Shown here: positions 53,134-62,356 of the stretch, one piece after another | Numbering within the stretch: position 1 is the stretch's first letter | Layout of the letters: every line of letters begins with the position of its first letter | From: Paenibacillus massiliensis 2301065 = DSM 16942 | GTDB lineage: Bacteria > Bacillota > Bacilli > Paenibacillales > Paenibacillaceae | Reading direction: 5' to 3' | Assembly (NCBI RefSeq): GCF_000377505.1 | Contig: NZ_KB898198.1 | Coordinates: forward strand, 62,001 to 126,000 | DNA length: 64,000 bases | The notes under the pieces: model-generated | The model's input: only the letters and a program-made list of their open reading frames with translations | Databases searched by the model: none | Told to the model about the DNA's origin: nothing | Translations under genes and position numbers: made by a program

Positions 53134-54156
53134 ATGAATCTCTCCCATCTGGATACCATCATTCCACCACTTGACCTGAGAAGCTGTCTTATTAGTCACC
53201 AGGGGAAGCTGATATATGAGCATTATCGGAATACCGAGGCTGCAACAGATGTAGCCAAGATCAACTCCTGCACCAAAAGTATTGTGTCCGCGCTGATCTG
53301 CATTGCAATGGATCATGACATGCTGCCGGGTACAAGCACCCCCATCACGGAGTTTTTTCCGCAGCTAAGACACGACAGTGATTCGCGCAAAAAAGAAATT
53401 ACACTGGAGCAACTGCTTACGATGACAGCCGGCTTCGATTGGACTGAGTTCGGCGGCGATAATTCCTTTCCCCGTATGACACGTACAGCGGATTGGGTGG
53501 AATTCGCTTTGGACCAACCCTTAAGAGACACGCCCGGGACACGAATGGAGTATAACTCCGGGGTATCCCAGCTGTTAACGGCCATTCTTGTCCAAGCATC
53601 TGGCATGTCCGTTACCCGGTTTGCAGAGCAGCAACTATTCGGACCGCTAGACATTACAGCCTATTCATGGGATCAGGACCCGCAAGGCATCCATACCGGA
53701 GGGTTTGGCCTACGGATGCGCCCAGACGATCTGCTCAAATTCGGAGAGCTATACCTTCAACAGGGCGTCTGGAAAGGCCAAACGGTCATTTCACGCGAGC
53801 TGGTCGCCCGATCCACGCACGCGGCTATACTTGTAGAGCCACCCTGGCGCGGAGGCTATGGCTGGCATTGGTGGTCTGATACCTATCAGTTTGATTCGAA
53901 TCAAACTAATACTAACCAAACTGATACTAACCAAACTGATACTAATCAAGCTGATTCACGTGAGCGTCCTGATGCTTCTACAGATCATGTCCTTAGGTAC
54001 TATTACGCCCGTGGATACGGAGGACAGTTCGTGCATGTCATACCCCAGCTTGAGCTCGTTACAGTACTCACGAACGATAAGCGCAAGCGGGACAAGCCGC
54101 CTACGGAGGTATTCGAGCGCTTCCTTGCACCTGTGCTGGCGGATATGCTCAGGTGA
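53134..54156 (+). CDS. Beta-lactamase-fold serine hydrolase with Asn/Thr-rich insert
   Basis: A 340-residue class C beta-lactamase/esterase-family protein. Nucleophile motif S-C-T-K (about residues 48-51, INSCTKSIVSAL), second motif YNSG (about 142, MEYNSGVSQLL) and HTGGFGLRM as a KTG-like element (about 187). No signal peptide, so it is probably cytoplasmic; an esterase or peptidase rather than a resistance enzyme. At about 250-275 it has NQTNTNQTDTNQTDTNQAD, coded by a 15-base tandem repeat (53890-53952), which is absent from the fold. AAAGGA precedes the ATG. Confidence 0.85.
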   Translation: MNLSHLDTIIPPLDLRSCLISHQGKLIYEHYRNTEAATDVAKINSCTKSIVSALICIAMDHDMLPGTSTPITEFFPQLRHDSDSRKKEITLEQLLTMTAGFDWTEFGGDNSFPRMTRTADWVEFALDQPLRDTPGTRMEYNSGVSQLLTAILVQASGMSVTRFAEQQLFGPLDITAYSWDQDPQGIHTGGFGLRMRPDDLLKFGELYLQQGVWKGQTVISRELVARSTHAAILVEPPWRGGYGWHWWSDTYQFDSNQTNTNQTDTNQTDTNQADSRERPDASTDHVLRYYYARGYGGQFVHVIPQLELVTVLTNDKRKRDKPPTEVFERFLAPVLADMLR

Positions 54157-54200
54157 ACATGAATATTCAGATTAGAGCTGATCCAAGCAACAAATAGAAA

Positions 54201-54243
54201 ACAGCCATCCGCCAGATTCCTTCGAACTGGCAGATGGCTGCTT
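54201..54243. terminator. Bidirectional terminator
   Basis: CAGCCATC-GCCAG pairs with CTGGC-GATGGCTG between convergent genes (hydrolase plus, anti-sigma minus). On the minus strand TTTTCTATTTG follows. Confidence 0.65.
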
Positions 54244-54323
54244 ACCTATACTTTAATTCATCCGATAGATTATTCATAGCCTTACTACTTTATCTACTGA
54301 ACGATCCTGCTCCTGATTATGAA

Positions 54324-55523
54324 TTAACGCTCCAGCGGTACGTTCATCTCCAGTTCCTTGAGATATGTCCGGTCTCCGTTGCTGATCATCTTCCCGTTGT
54401 CGTCCAGCTTCTCACCAACAACACTCCAATCCGCAGGCTTCATAGTGAAAGTGAACGGCTTAATCGTAACGGATTTGGCGTTCGGACTAATGGCAGCATA
54501 TAACTCATCCACATGGTACTCGGTCAGAGGCTTGCTGTGGAAGAATCCGAGTCTCCGCTGCTCCAGCACCTTGCCTTGGTCATCCACGATCTCATAATAC
54601 ATCATGGTCGGAGCATATTCTCCTGTCTGCTCAAATGAAGCAGGTACTTCTCCTTTACTGTCCAGTATCAGACGTGTGCTTGTCGCGGTGGTTTCCAGCT
54701 TCTTCACCGTGTAGCTGAAGTCTCCGCTGCTCTTCGTCTCATTCGGCTGAACGGTGAGCTTACTTTGGTCAAGCTTTACAGGCACCTTGAACTCATAAGC
54801 TCCATCTACTCGGGTCACCTCCGTACGAACGGTCAGTTCAAATTCATTCGGTAGGGCATCTACTTCGGTATATTCCGCAAAGACGGCATTCAAATTGGAT
54901 GGATCATCTCCAAAGCTCCCAAAGAGTGTGACCTTCTGACCATTAATCAAAATCTCGGGAGACTTAATGTAGCCCTTTTCTTGTTTTTCCTCAGGGATTT
55001 TGCGGGATTTCACCCACTCATCGTCCCCTCCCTCCATCTTAGCATCCATAGGAATGTATGGACTTGCGGCGTTCTCCGGAAAAATCTCACCCTCGCGCTC
55101 AATGGAGAAACTCAGACGAGTACCATCATACAGCACATTCGTCAGCGTTAGAGTAACGCCGTCCTTCGTGACTTGTTCAAGCGGTTGCGTCAGAATACCT
55201 TGATCTACGGCTCGCTGGATTTCATCCGCATTCAGTCCGTAGAACACTGCTCCGATACCCGGGATTTGCTTCAAAGCACTCGCCATCGTCGGCGACACAA
55301 AACCTGCTCCAACTACACCTGTTCCCAATACAGCAGCTACAGAGGCCGCAATTACAGTCCGTTGTACTATCTTGGATTTCGTTCGCTGTCTGGTCATGGT
55401 ACGTTCTCCTAACTTGTTCATGATTTCCTTACTCATACTTCCTCGCGGCATCTGGGAATCCTGAATCCTTTGCTCCAGCTGTTCAAGCTCTTGCTCATAA
55501 GTGCGAACGGGCTGTCTGTCCAT
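54324..55523 (-). CDS. Anti-sigma factor with DUF4179 domain
   Basis: A 399-residue membrane protein. A cytoplasmic N-terminus (about 1-55) is followed by a transmembrane helix (VIAASVAAVLGTGVVGAGFV, about 57-76), a DUF4179 region (ASALKQIPGIGAVFYGLN; GVTLTLTNVLYDGTRLSFSI) and a DUF5643-like C-terminus. The start lies inside the sigma gene (29-nt overlap), with AAGGAGG 8 nt upstream, the usual coupling of sigma and anti-sigma. It should hold the sigma factor at the membrane until an envelope signal releases it; the signal is unknown. Confidence 0.85.
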   Translation of the reverse strand: MDRQPVRTYEQELEQLEQRIQDSQMPRGSMSKEIMNKLGERTMTRQRTKSKIVQRTVIAASVAAVLGTGVVGAGFVSPTMASALKQIPGIGAVFYGLNADEIQRAVDQGILTQPLEQVTKDGVTLTLTNVLYDGTRLSFSIEREGEIFPENAASPYIPMDAKMEGGDDEWVKSRKIPEEKQEKGYIKSPEILINGQKVTLFGSFGDDPSNLNAVFAEYTEVDALPNEFELTVRTEVTRVDGAYEFKVPVKLDQSKLTVQPNETKSSGDFSYTVKKLETTATSTRLILDSKGEVPASFEQTGEYAPTMMYYEIVDDQGKVLEQRRLGFFHSKPLTEYHVDELYAAISPNAKSVTIKPFTFTMKPADWSVVGEKLDDNGKMISNGDRTYLKELEMNVPLER

Positions 55524-56088
55524 GCAGAAATCCTCCTTTGCTTGTATGCTCCATTAGCTTACGACGAAGTCGTTCATATTTCTTGCGTAGTGTGGCTGGC
55601 TTGATGTTCATGATTGCCCCGATCTCATCGAAGCTGTATTGCTCAACAGCCTTCAGCAGCAGAATATGACGCTCCTCCGGTGTCAGATAGGTCAACAGCT
55701 CTTCAATAACTGTGGCATAAGGGGATACCTGCACGACAGGCTCCGTCTTCTTGAACTCATTCACCAGCTTCAGCCAGCGACTTTGCTTCTTCTTGATATT
55801 CATTAAATGGTTGTAGGCTATCTTATACAGCCACGCCGAGAAGGTCGCCTGCCTCTGATACCGTTCAAGATTCTCATAAGCTCTTATGAAAATATCTTGT
55901 ACGGCATCCTCTGTCTCCTCATGGTTCCTCAAGATGTAATAGCAATAGGTATACATCTGGCGTTCAAATTCCAGAATAATGATCTCATAAGCCTCCTGCT
56001 CGCCAGCCTTGACCCGCTCTACGGCCTGTTCGATGCGTTGGTATTTATCACGTTTTACCTGCATGTCCCCGGGGATGGTTGCCTGCAC
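55495..56088 (-). CDS. ECF-type sigma factor
   Basis: A 197-residue sigma-70-family protein. Region 2: YEIIILEFERQMYTYCYYIL and AVQDIFIRAYENLERYQRQA with FSAWLYKIAYNHLMN (about 30-105). Region 4: LTYLTPEERHILLLKAVEQYSFDEIGAIMNIKPATLRKKYERLRRKL is the helix-turn-helix (about 130-180), named here by its two halves only. It directs RNA polymerase to envelope-stress promoters. It starts at GTG with AAGGAGG 7 nt upstream. Autoregulation is common in the family; a promoter should lie in 56110-56200. Confidence 0.9.
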   Translation of the reverse strand: MQATIPGDMQVKRDKYQRIEQAVERVKAGEQEAYEIIILEFERQMYTYCYYILRNHEETEDAVQDIFIRAYENLERYQRQATFSAWLYKIAYNHLMNIKKKQSRWLKLVNEFKKTEPVVQVSPYATVIEELLTYLTPEERHILLLKAVEQYSFDEIGAIMNIKPATLRKKYERLRRKLMEHTSKGGFLHGQTARSHL

Positions 56089-56369
56089 TGGCTCACCTCC
56101 TTGTCTTGATGCCTATATAACAATTCTAAGAAAGTGTTTGTGACATCATTTGATGGCGTTATTTCTTCATAATAATCTTCATTTCCAAATTCCTCATGTA
56201 CGTCTTGGTTCTATGACTAATAATTTTCCCTTTGCGATCCTTCACTGCTCATTCCGTACTTGTCGCTCCGCTGTCACTTCTCCGTGCTAGTAGATCTGTA
56301 CATGATTTCGATTTATATGTATATTGATGGAAAATGGAGTTCCATGATGGAAGAAAGGACTTTCACTAC

Positions 56370-57413
56370 ATGACACAAATCACTTCAACAACAATTAATA
56401 CATTGACGCTTAAATTACATGAGACGATGGAACGTGTAGATTTCTCAGGGACAATCATGTTGCACGAAAACGGCGATACTCCCCTTCTGCTTCTAACTCG
56501 TGGCAAGGCGAATCGGGCAGAGGACCTGCCGATTCAGCTCGATACCCGCTTCGGCATTGCTTCTGGATGCAAGGTGTTCACTGCCGTTAGCATCTGCCAA
56601 TTGGTGGAGCAGGGTAAGCTGTCACTGGACACACGACTAAAGGACTGCCTGAGTGTAGATTTTCCACTATGGGATGCAGGAATTACGATTCGGCAGTTGC
56701 TCACGCATACGGCAGGAATTCCCGATTATTTCGACGAGGAAGTAATGGATGATTTTGAGGAGCTATGGAAGCAGCGCCCGGTGTATGGACTGCGGAAGCT
56801 TCGTGACTTCCTCCCTATGTTCAGTGAAGCACCTATGAAGTTTCAGCCAGGTGAGCGATTCCACTATAACAATGCGGGATTTATCGTCCTTGGCCTAATT
56901 GTAGAGCAGCAGACGGGGAGCAGTTTCACCGATTATGTGGAACGTCATATTTTTGCCCCAAGTGGCATGAGCTCCTCTGGGTATTTTGCTATGGATAATC
57001 TTCCACGCCATACAGCCCTTGGCTATATCCAGAACGATGACGGCAGCTGGCGAACGAATATTTTCTCGGTGCCTGTCAAAGGCGGGGCTGACGGTGGGGC
57101 CTATGTAACAGCTCCCGATATGCTGCTCTTCTGGAATGCTCTTCTGGATGGCAAGCTGCTTGGGCGCGAGATGCTGCTGCAGTTGCTCACCCCGCATGTA
57201 CATGAACAGGATGAATCCTATTACGGTTACGGAATATGGATTGAACAGCAGGAGAAGGAGATTCGCAAATACCATCTGATGGGCTTTGATCCTGGCGTCA
57301 GCTTCATGTCCGCTGTATATCCTCAGCACGGCTTGAAGCTCGTCATCACCTCTAACCAGAGTCGGGGACCGTATCCCATTATGAAGGCCATTGAGGAGAT
57401 TCTGAGGCTATAG
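56370..57413 (+). CDS. Beta-lactamase-fold serine hydrolase
   Basis: A 347-residue class C beta-lactamase-family protein. Nucleophile motif S-G-C-K (about residue 66, IASGCKVFTAVSI), ITIRQLLTHTAGIPDY, second motif YNN (FHYNNAGFIVLGLIVE) and a late YGYGIW/HLMGFDPG segment in place of KTG. No signal peptide. Function could be esterase or D-amino peptidase; substrate unknown. AAAGGA lies 10 nt before the ATG at 56370; the frame opens at 56334. It is divergent from the sigma gene and ends in a strong terminator. It is a different subfamily from the hydrolase at 53134. Confidence 0.85.
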   Translation: MTQITSTTINTLTLKLHETMERVDFSGTIMLHENGDTPLLLLTRGKANRAEDLPIQLDTRFGIASGCKVFTAVSICQLVEQGKLSLDTRLKDCLSVDFPLWDAGITIRQLLTHTAGIPDYFDEEVMDDFEELWKQRPVYGLRKLRDFLPMFSEAPMKFQPGERFHYNNAGFIVLGLIVEQQTGSSFTDYVERHIFAPSGMSSSGYFAMDNLPRHTALGYIQNDDGSWRTNIFSVPVKGGADGGAYVTAPDMLLFWNALLDGKLLGREMLLQLLTPHVHEQDESYYGYGIWIEQQEKEIRKYHLMGFDPGVSFMSAVYPQHGLKLVITSNQSRGPYPIMKAIEEILRL

Positions 57414-57421
57414 GAACCTAG

Positions 57422-57465
57422 CGCAAAAAGACGATTCGCTCTTTATGAGGAATCGTCTTTTTGCG
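57422..57465. terminator. Strong bidirectional terminator
   Basis: CGCAAAAAGACGATTC and GAATCGTCTTTTTGCG are exact 16-bp arms around a 12-nt loop. A and T runs are inside the arms, so it works for both strands. Confidence 0.85.
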
Positions 57466-57472
57466 TTTGTAC

Positions 57473-57536
57473 GATTTCATGAGTTCATGATTTCATGAGT
57501 TCATGATTCCATGAGTTCATGATTCCATGAGTTCAT
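57473..57536. repeat. Sixteen-base tandem repeat (four units)
   Basis: Four units of GATT(T/C)CATGAGTTCAT between the hydrolase terminator and treR. It contains no gene. Confidence 0.9.
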
Positions 57537-57577
57537 GAATTGCACGGTTTGTACAATTTCGTAGCGGTTGGCAAAGC

Positions 57578-58297
57578 TTATGGCTTCATACGCCGGGCAA
57601 AATCAACAAATCTGAACTTGTCGAGCCGATGCCTGGACTCAGTATATTGGAACAACATCGCATCCCTCAAATACACATAGTTCCGCACCACCACAACCTG
57701 CTCATACCCCTGTAGGTCCATATAGCGTCGATCATCCTCATCGACAGACTCTACGGTAATTTCCTTCCGAGCGAAGCTGATCTCCAGCCCCAGTCTGCCC
57801 TCCAGATAATCATAGATGGATTGTTCAGCGATTTCAGGAGTCAGGTCAGGTACAATCTTGGCATCAAAATAATCCTTATCCAGAATGACCCGCTCTCCCT
57901 CAATCTCGCGCGCACGCAGCACTTTCCAGACAAGAGCGTTATCCTCCCGCTGTAGCTGCTTGCGAATGTACCGATCCATTGGCAATAGCTCCGTCTGATA
58001 GACCAGCGTCCGGGTGGGCTTGCCCATCGTTCCTGACAGCTCCTTGAAGCTGACGAGCCCCGTCACGGGAAAGCTAAGACGGCCCAGCTCCAGCACGAAG
58101 GAGCCCTTGCCTCTGATCTTCTGGATGAACCCATTCTGTGACAGCATCGTTAGAGCCTTGCGAACCGTCTCACGTGACGTATTGTAGGCTTCAGCCAGCT
58201 CGCTTTCCGAAGGAAGCTTCGTTCCTGCTCGTAGCTGACCTGATTGAATCTGCTCCACTAGCTCATGATATATTGTGACAAATATATTTTCTCTCAT
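57578..58297 (-). CDS. treR: Trehalose operon repressor TreR (GntR family)
   Basis: A 239-residue GntR/HutC regulator: winged helix (about 1-70; LPSESELAEAYNTSRETVRKA) and UTRA effector domain (about 90-235; LLPMDRYIRKQLQRED, QSIYDYLEGRLGLEIS). In Bacillus, TreR releases its operator when trehalose-6-phosphate binds. It is the last gene of treP-treA-treR, and two TreR-type operators precede treP. GGTGAG precedes the ATG. Confidence 0.92.
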   Translation of the reverse strand: MRENIFVTIYHELVEQIQSGQLRAGTKLPSESELAEAYNTSRETVRKALTMLSQNGFIQKIRGKGSFVLELGRLSFPVTGLVSFKELSGTMGKPTRTLVYQTELLPMDRYIRKQLQREDNALVWKVLRAREIEGERVILDKDYFDAKIVPDLTPEIAEQSIYDYLEGRLGLEISFARKEITVESVDEDDRRYMDLQGYEQVVVVRNYVYLRDAMLFQYTESRHRLDKFRFVDFARRMKP

Positions 58298-58351
58298 TCC
58301 TTCTCACCGTCAGTAATTGTAGCATGATTCGCTGTCGATGTGGAATTGCGC

Positions 58352-60106
58352 TCATACTTCCTTCATGAGATATACAGCCGATTCATAAGGGCGCAGGGTG
58401 AGCTTCTGTGGTGCTTCGGGAGTATCCGCATAATTGGACAGCAGTAGCTGCGGCTTGCAGGCGAATAGCTTTGAATCCTTGGGTAGCTCGAAGTATGCTG
58501 GCTCATTATAGAAATTATTAATAACCAACAGGTGCTCATCGCTTCCCCATCTCGCATAGGCGAAGAGAGTAGGGTGCTCGTCCAGCAGCAACTCGAATCT
58601 GCCAGTAGTCACGATCTCATATTCCTTGCGCAAGCGAATAAGCGCACGATAATGATGATAGACCGATTCCGGGTCAGCCAGGGCTTCCTCCACATGGATA
58701 TGCTCATGGTTCGCAGCTATCGGAATCCATGGTGTGCCTGTAGTGAAGCCTGCCTGCGCTCCTCCATTCCACTGCACAGGCGTCCGGGAATTATCCCGGG
58801 ATTTCTGCTTCAGGATCGTCAGGATCTCCTCTTCAGGCAGACCTTGCTCCTGCATGAGCTGGTACATATTCAAGCTCTCTACATCCCGGTAATGAGACAG
58901 GGTCTCGAATCCGGGATCAGTCATCCCGATCTCTTCTCCCTGATAGATGTAAGGCGTGCCTTGCAGTAGATGGATTGCCGTCCCCAGCATCTTGGCAGAC
59001 TGCTTACGGTAGACTCCATCATCTCCATACCGGGACACGACGCGCGGCTGGTCATGGTTGCACCAGAACAGCGCATTCCAGCCACCTCCCTCATGCATGC
59101 CCTCCTGCCAGGAAGACAATATGCGCTTGAGCTTCAGGAAATCCATGTCCCCCAGCGCCCATTTCTCCCCTTCCGGATAGTCTACCTTCAGATGATGAAA
59201 GTTGAACGTCATACTCAGTTCACGTCGATCCGGGTTCGAATAGAGTACGCACTGCTCAATCGTCGTGGACGACATTTCGCCCACCGTCACGAATTGTGCA
59301 TCTCCGAATACCTCCCGGTTCATCTCCTGCATGTACTCGTGCACTCGTGGACCATCCGTGTAGAACCTTCTACCATCTCCTGGCGGGATTCGTCCATCAT
59401 CGTTCGGGAAGTCCTGATCCTTGGAGATGAGATTGATGACGTCCAGCCGGAAGCCATCGATCCCTTGCTCTATCCAGAACTTCATCATTTTGTACACCTC
59501 AGCCCGTACCTGCTCATTCTCCCAGTTCAGGTCCGCCTGCGTCTTATCGAACAAGCACAGATAATATTGACCTGTCTGTTCATCGAAGGCCCACGCGGGG
59601 CCTCCGAACTTCGACTTCCAGTTATTCGGCGGGCCGCCGTCAACCGGATCTCTCCAGATGTAGAAATCCCGATACGGGTTATCGCGCGAAGCACGTGACT
59701 GCTGGAACCAGGCGTGCTCTATTGATGTATGATTGACGACAATGTCGAACATCAGCTTCAGTCCGCGGGTATGACTTTCCGAGATGAGCTCCTGTACGTC
59801 CTTCATCGTTCCATATTCAGGATAGATGCTGTAATAATCCCGGATATCATAGCCGTTATCCTGCTGAGGCGAGTCATAGATTGGCGTCAGCCACAGCACA
59901 TCGACTCCCAGTGAAGCCAGATAATCGAGTCGGGAGATGATTCCCTGAATATCCCCCACTCCATTGCCAGTCGTATCCTGGAAGCTGCGCGGGTAGATCT
60001 GGTAGACGACTGCCTTTTTCCACCAAGGAATATCATGGCTACTGCTCTCTGCATGCTGTCTACCATCGTGAATTCTTTTCTGCTCAGTAGTCCTCTCTAT
60101 ACTCAT
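58352..60106 (-). CDS. treA: Phospho-alpha-(1,1)-glucosidase (trehalose-6-phosphate hydrolase)
   Basis: A 584-residue GH13 enzyme that splits trehalose-6-phosphate into glucose and glucose-6-phosphate. Visible: PWWKKAVVYQIYPRSFQDT, DVLWLTPIYDSPQQDNGYDI, DIVVNHTS, the nucleophile Asp in GFRLDVINLI (about 215), the acid Glu in VTVGEMSS (about 270) and FWCNHDQPR. It starts within the treP stop (TAATG). It fits TreA/TreC in length and motifs. Confidence 0.95.
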   Translation of the reverse strand: MSIERTTEQKRIHDGRQHAESSSHDIPWWKKAVVYQIYPRSFQDTTGNGVGDIQGIISRLDYLASLGVDVLWLTPIYDSPQQDNGYDIRDYYSIYPEYGTMKDVQELISESHTRGLKLMFDIVVNHTSIEHAWFQQSRASRDNPYRDFYIWRDPVDGGPPNNWKSKFGGPAWAFDEQTGQYYLCLFDKTQADLNWENEQVRAEVYKMMKFWIEQGIDGFRLDVINLISKDQDFPNDDGRIPPGDGRRFYTDGPRVHEYMQEMNREVFGDAQFVTVGEMSSTTIEQCVLYSNPDRRELSMTFNFHHLKVDYPEGEKWALGDMDFLKLKRILSSWQEGMHEGGGWNALFWCNHDQPRVVSRYGDDGVYRKQSAKMLGTAIHLLQGTPYIYQGEEIGMTDPGFETLSHYRDVESLNMYQLMQEQGLPEEEILTILKQKSRDNSRTPVQWNGGAQAGFTTGTPWIPIAANHEHIHVEEALADPESVYHHYRALIRLRKEYEIVTTGRFELLLDEHPTLFAYARWGSDEHLLVINNFYNEPAYFELPKDSKLFACKPQLLLSNYADTPEAPQKLTLRPYESAVYLMKEV

Positions 60107-61566
60107 TATCTGCTCACCACCTGTGTATCTTCTGTAGTTCCTTGCTCAAGCGTCCCCTTACGGTTACGCAATACGCCGAAGGCATACGTCAGAACGAACG
60201 GCACGATCAATGCGATTCCCATACCCAGGAAGAAGGTGCCCCAATATTGCTTGAAAATGGACAGGAAACCTGGGATGCCACCAACTCCGATTGAAGCAGC
60301 CTGCACCTTGCCCATCATCAGAACGACACTGGAGATCGCCGCTCCAATCATGCCACAGATGAACGGGAAGCGATAGCGAAGGTTCACCCCGAAGATAGCT
60401 GGCTCGGTTACACCCAGGAAGGCTGACAGAGAGGATGTCGCAGCCAGACCCTTGGTCTTCTGCTGCTTGGCAACGAAGAACATCGCCAGTGCGGCTGCAC
60501 CTTGGGCAATATTAGACATAACGAGCATAGGCCACAGGAACGTCCCTCCTGTACTGCCAATGAGCTGTATATCCACCGCAAGGAACGTATGGTGCATGCC
60601 CGTTACAACCAGTAGCGCATACAATCCACCGTAGATCAGACCTCCCAATGCTGCTACATGGTCAAAAATTGCCACGAAGCCTGCTGTCAGCATATTTCCA
60701 AGTGCAAAGGTAACGGGCCCAATTACGATAAAGGCCAGGAAGCCGGTGATGAGCAAAGCTACAGGAGCCACAACCAGCAGCTTCACACTGTCAGGAATTC
60801 GCTTGTTCAGGAATAATTCTATTTTGGCCAGGACATAGGCGGAGATCAGCACGGGCAGCACTTGCCCCTGATAGCCAATCTTCTCGATCTGGAGACCGAA
60901 CAGATTCCACATTGGTACAGTACCGTCAATCTTAGCCTGCGGGTAGCCGTACGCACTAAGCAAGTCTGGATGAACAAGAATTAATCCAAGTACGATGCCA
61001 AGCAGCGGACTCCCGCCAAACCGCTTGACCGCCGACCAACCAATGAGAGCTGGCAGGAATGTAAAGGCCGTATTGGCTATAGTATTGATAATGGCTGCAA
61101 AATCGGCCCATTGCGTATATACTTCCACAAGTGCCTGGCCCTCAAAGAAGATATCCTTGCCTGTAAGAATATTGTTGATCCCCAGCAGAAGACCTGCTGT
61201 CACGATTGCAGGCAGGATCGGGATGAAGATATCTGCCAGTGTCTTGATTGCACGTTGAAGCGGATTCAGCTTACCCGACGCTGCTGCCTTAACCTCCTCC
61301 TTGGTCGCACGCTTGGAGTCCGTAATACTCATGAATTCCTCGAACACCGAGTCCACCAATCCAGGACCAATAATGACCTGAAACTGTCCTTGTGTGGAGA
61401 AGTGTCCCTTTACCAATTCGTTAGCATCCAGCGCTGCTGTATCCACCTTGCTGTCATCCACAAGAGAAAGTCGCAACCGGGTCACACAGTGTGTAGCTGC
61501 CTCAATATTGCCGCTGCCGCCAATGGCTTTGACAATATCCTCAACTGCTTTGCGATTTACCGCCAT
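60106..61566 (-). CDS. treP: PTS trehalose-specific EIIBC
   Basis: A 486-residue PTS permease. EIIB domain (about 1-85) with the phosphorylated Cys in EAATHCVTRLRLSL (about residue 26); EIIC domain (about 105-470) with about ten transmembrane segments, including the GITEP-equivalent SAFLGVTEPAIFGVNLRY. It imports trehalose as its 6-phosphate. The EIIA must come from elsewhere, as usual for TreP. GGAGG lies 9 nt before the ATG at 61566; the frame opens at 61596. Confidence 0.94.
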   Translation of the reverse strand: MAVNRKAVEDIVKAIGGSGNIEAATHCVTRLRLSLVDDSKVDTAALDANELVKGHFSTQGQFQVIIGPGLVDSVFEEFMSITDSKRATKEEVKAAASGKLNPLQRAIKTLADIFIPILPAIVTAGLLLGINNILTGKDIFFEGQALVEVYTQWADFAAIINTIANTAFTFLPALIGWSAVKRFGGSPLLGIVLGLILVHPDLLSAYGYPQAKIDGTVPMWNLFGLQIEKIGYQGQVLPVLISAYVLAKIELFLNKRIPDSVKLLVVAPVALLITGFLAFIVIGPVTFALGNMLTAGFVAIFDHVAALGGLIYGGLYALLVVTGMHHTFLAVDIQLIGSTGGTFLWPMLVMSNIAQGAAALAMFFVAKQQKTKGLAATSSLSAFLGVTEPAIFGVNLRYRFPFICGMIGAAISSVVLMMGKVQAASIGVGGIPGFLSIFKQYWGTFFLGMGIALIVPFVLTYAFGVLRNRKGTLEQGTTEDTQVVSR

Positions 61567-61638
61567 ACTTCCGCACCTCCGTATCGTCATATACATGATT
61601 TCTGTGCTGGGTGCACATCATCGTTTCCACATAGACAA

Positions 61639-61652
61639 CTTGTATATACAAG
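61639..61652 (-). promoter_or_regulatory. TreR operator O1
   Basis: CTTGTATATACAAG, a perfect palindrome of the Bacillus TreR type, at about +11 to +24 of the tre transcript. A cre-like sequence with two mismatches (TTGATAACGCCTTCA, 61656-61670) lies next to it and could bind CcpA. Confidence 0.8.
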
Positions 61653-61669
61653 CGTTTGATAACGCCTTC

Positions 61670-61698
61670 ATTCTAACTTGTATATACAGGTGTGTCAA
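61670..61698 (-). promoter_or_regulatory. tre operon promoter
   Basis: On the minus strand TTGACA (61693-61698), a 17-nt spacer and TAGAAT (61670-61675). The spacer contains operator O2, so repressor and polymerase compete directly. Confidence 0.82.
61677..61690 (-). promoter_or_regulatory. TreR operator O2
   Basis: CTTGTATATACAGG, one base off the O1 palindrome, between the -35 and -10 boxes. Confidence 0.78.
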
Positions 61699-61898
61699 TA
61701 TGTAAATATCCGTGAAACCGTCTCATGATACATTACCGCCATTTCCCCTTTCTTAATCGGAAGACAGCAAACAATTTGGTGGAGGGTGCGTTTTCATTCA
61801 CTTCTGGGCATCTTCCAGCCTCCCGTCCACAAACAGGGTACAAACAAACTTTCATAAAAATATGCCAGCCAGTAATTACTGACTAGCCTGGTCTTACA

Positions 61899-61925
61899 AA
61901 AAAACCCCCCGGTTATTCACCGGCG
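61899..61925 (-). terminator. Second terminator of the YjcZ-type genes
   Basis: On the minus strand CCGGT-GAATA-ACCGG, followed by GGGG and seven T. Confidence 0.75.
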
Positions 61926-61933
61926 GATCTGAT

Positions 61934-61969
61934 CATAAGAAAGGCCCTGACGCCTCAGCGCCAGGACCT
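61934..61969 (-). terminator. First terminator of the YjcZ-type genes
   Basis: On the minus strand GGTCCTGGCGC pairs with GCGTCAGGGCC (two mismatches), followed by TTTCTTAT. It lies 25 nt after the 41-residue gene. Confidence 0.7.
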
Positions 61970-61993
61970 AAGAGTGCTACTCCCCACTATTGC

Positions 61994-62119
61994 TTACAGG
62001 AAAAATGTACGAGAGATAATTACCAACAGAATAAAGAGAACCAAGATCACGCCTGTGGAAGTCCAAAGACCACCAGGGTAGCCACATCCACCGTTGTATG
62101 CGGAATTCACTTCGCTCAT
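61994..62119 (-). CDS. YjcZ-family mini-protein
   Basis: A 41-residue protein: a Gly/Tyr-rich head (MSEVNSAYNGGCGYPGGLW) and one transmembrane helix (TGVILVLFILLVIISRTFFL). This is the YjcZ/sporulation mini-protein pattern; these are seen in spore coats and membranes of Bacilli, with unclear roles. GGGAGG lies 8 nt before the ATG. It is related to the gene just upstream. Confidence 0.82.
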   Translation of the reverse strand: MSEVNSAYNGGCGYPGGLWTSTGVILVLFILLVIISRTFFL

Positions 62120-62169
62120 GTGTACATCCTCCCTTCTAGACATATTGGAGGTACCAGAAATGTTGGACA

Positions 62170-62274
62170 TTAAACTACGAAAGCCTTGGAGATAATGACC
62201 AGCAGAATAAACAATACCAAGATAGCACCTGTTGAGGTGAACGCTCCATAACCTGGGCCTACGCCTGACATCAT
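62170..62274 (-). CDS. YjcZ-family mini-protein, second copy
   Basis: A 34-residue protein (MMSGVGPGYGAFTSTGAILV, then LFILLVIISKAFVV) with the same head-plus-helix plan as its neighbour. GGAGG lies 5 nt before the first ATG and 8 before the second. 50 nt separate its stop from the next start. The pair is a tandem duplication that has diverged mainly in the head. Confidence 0.8.
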   Translation of the reverse strand: MMSGVGPGYGAFTSTGAILVLFILLVIISKAFVV

Positions 62275-62356
62275 TGTTTCCTCCCTTCCATAGTCTACAC
62301 AAGCATCTTATGCGCTAATGTATTGGAGGGACTGGGTCATTTGACCCGTCTCGCGC

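Noticed and set aside
53134..57413. Two beta-lactamase-family genes as antibiotic-resistance genes
   Set aside because: Both lack signal peptides and the KTG motif is replaced; they fit esterase or peptidase branches.
58970..59698. 242-residue plus-strand frame opposite treA
   Set aside because: Shadow of treA without motifs.
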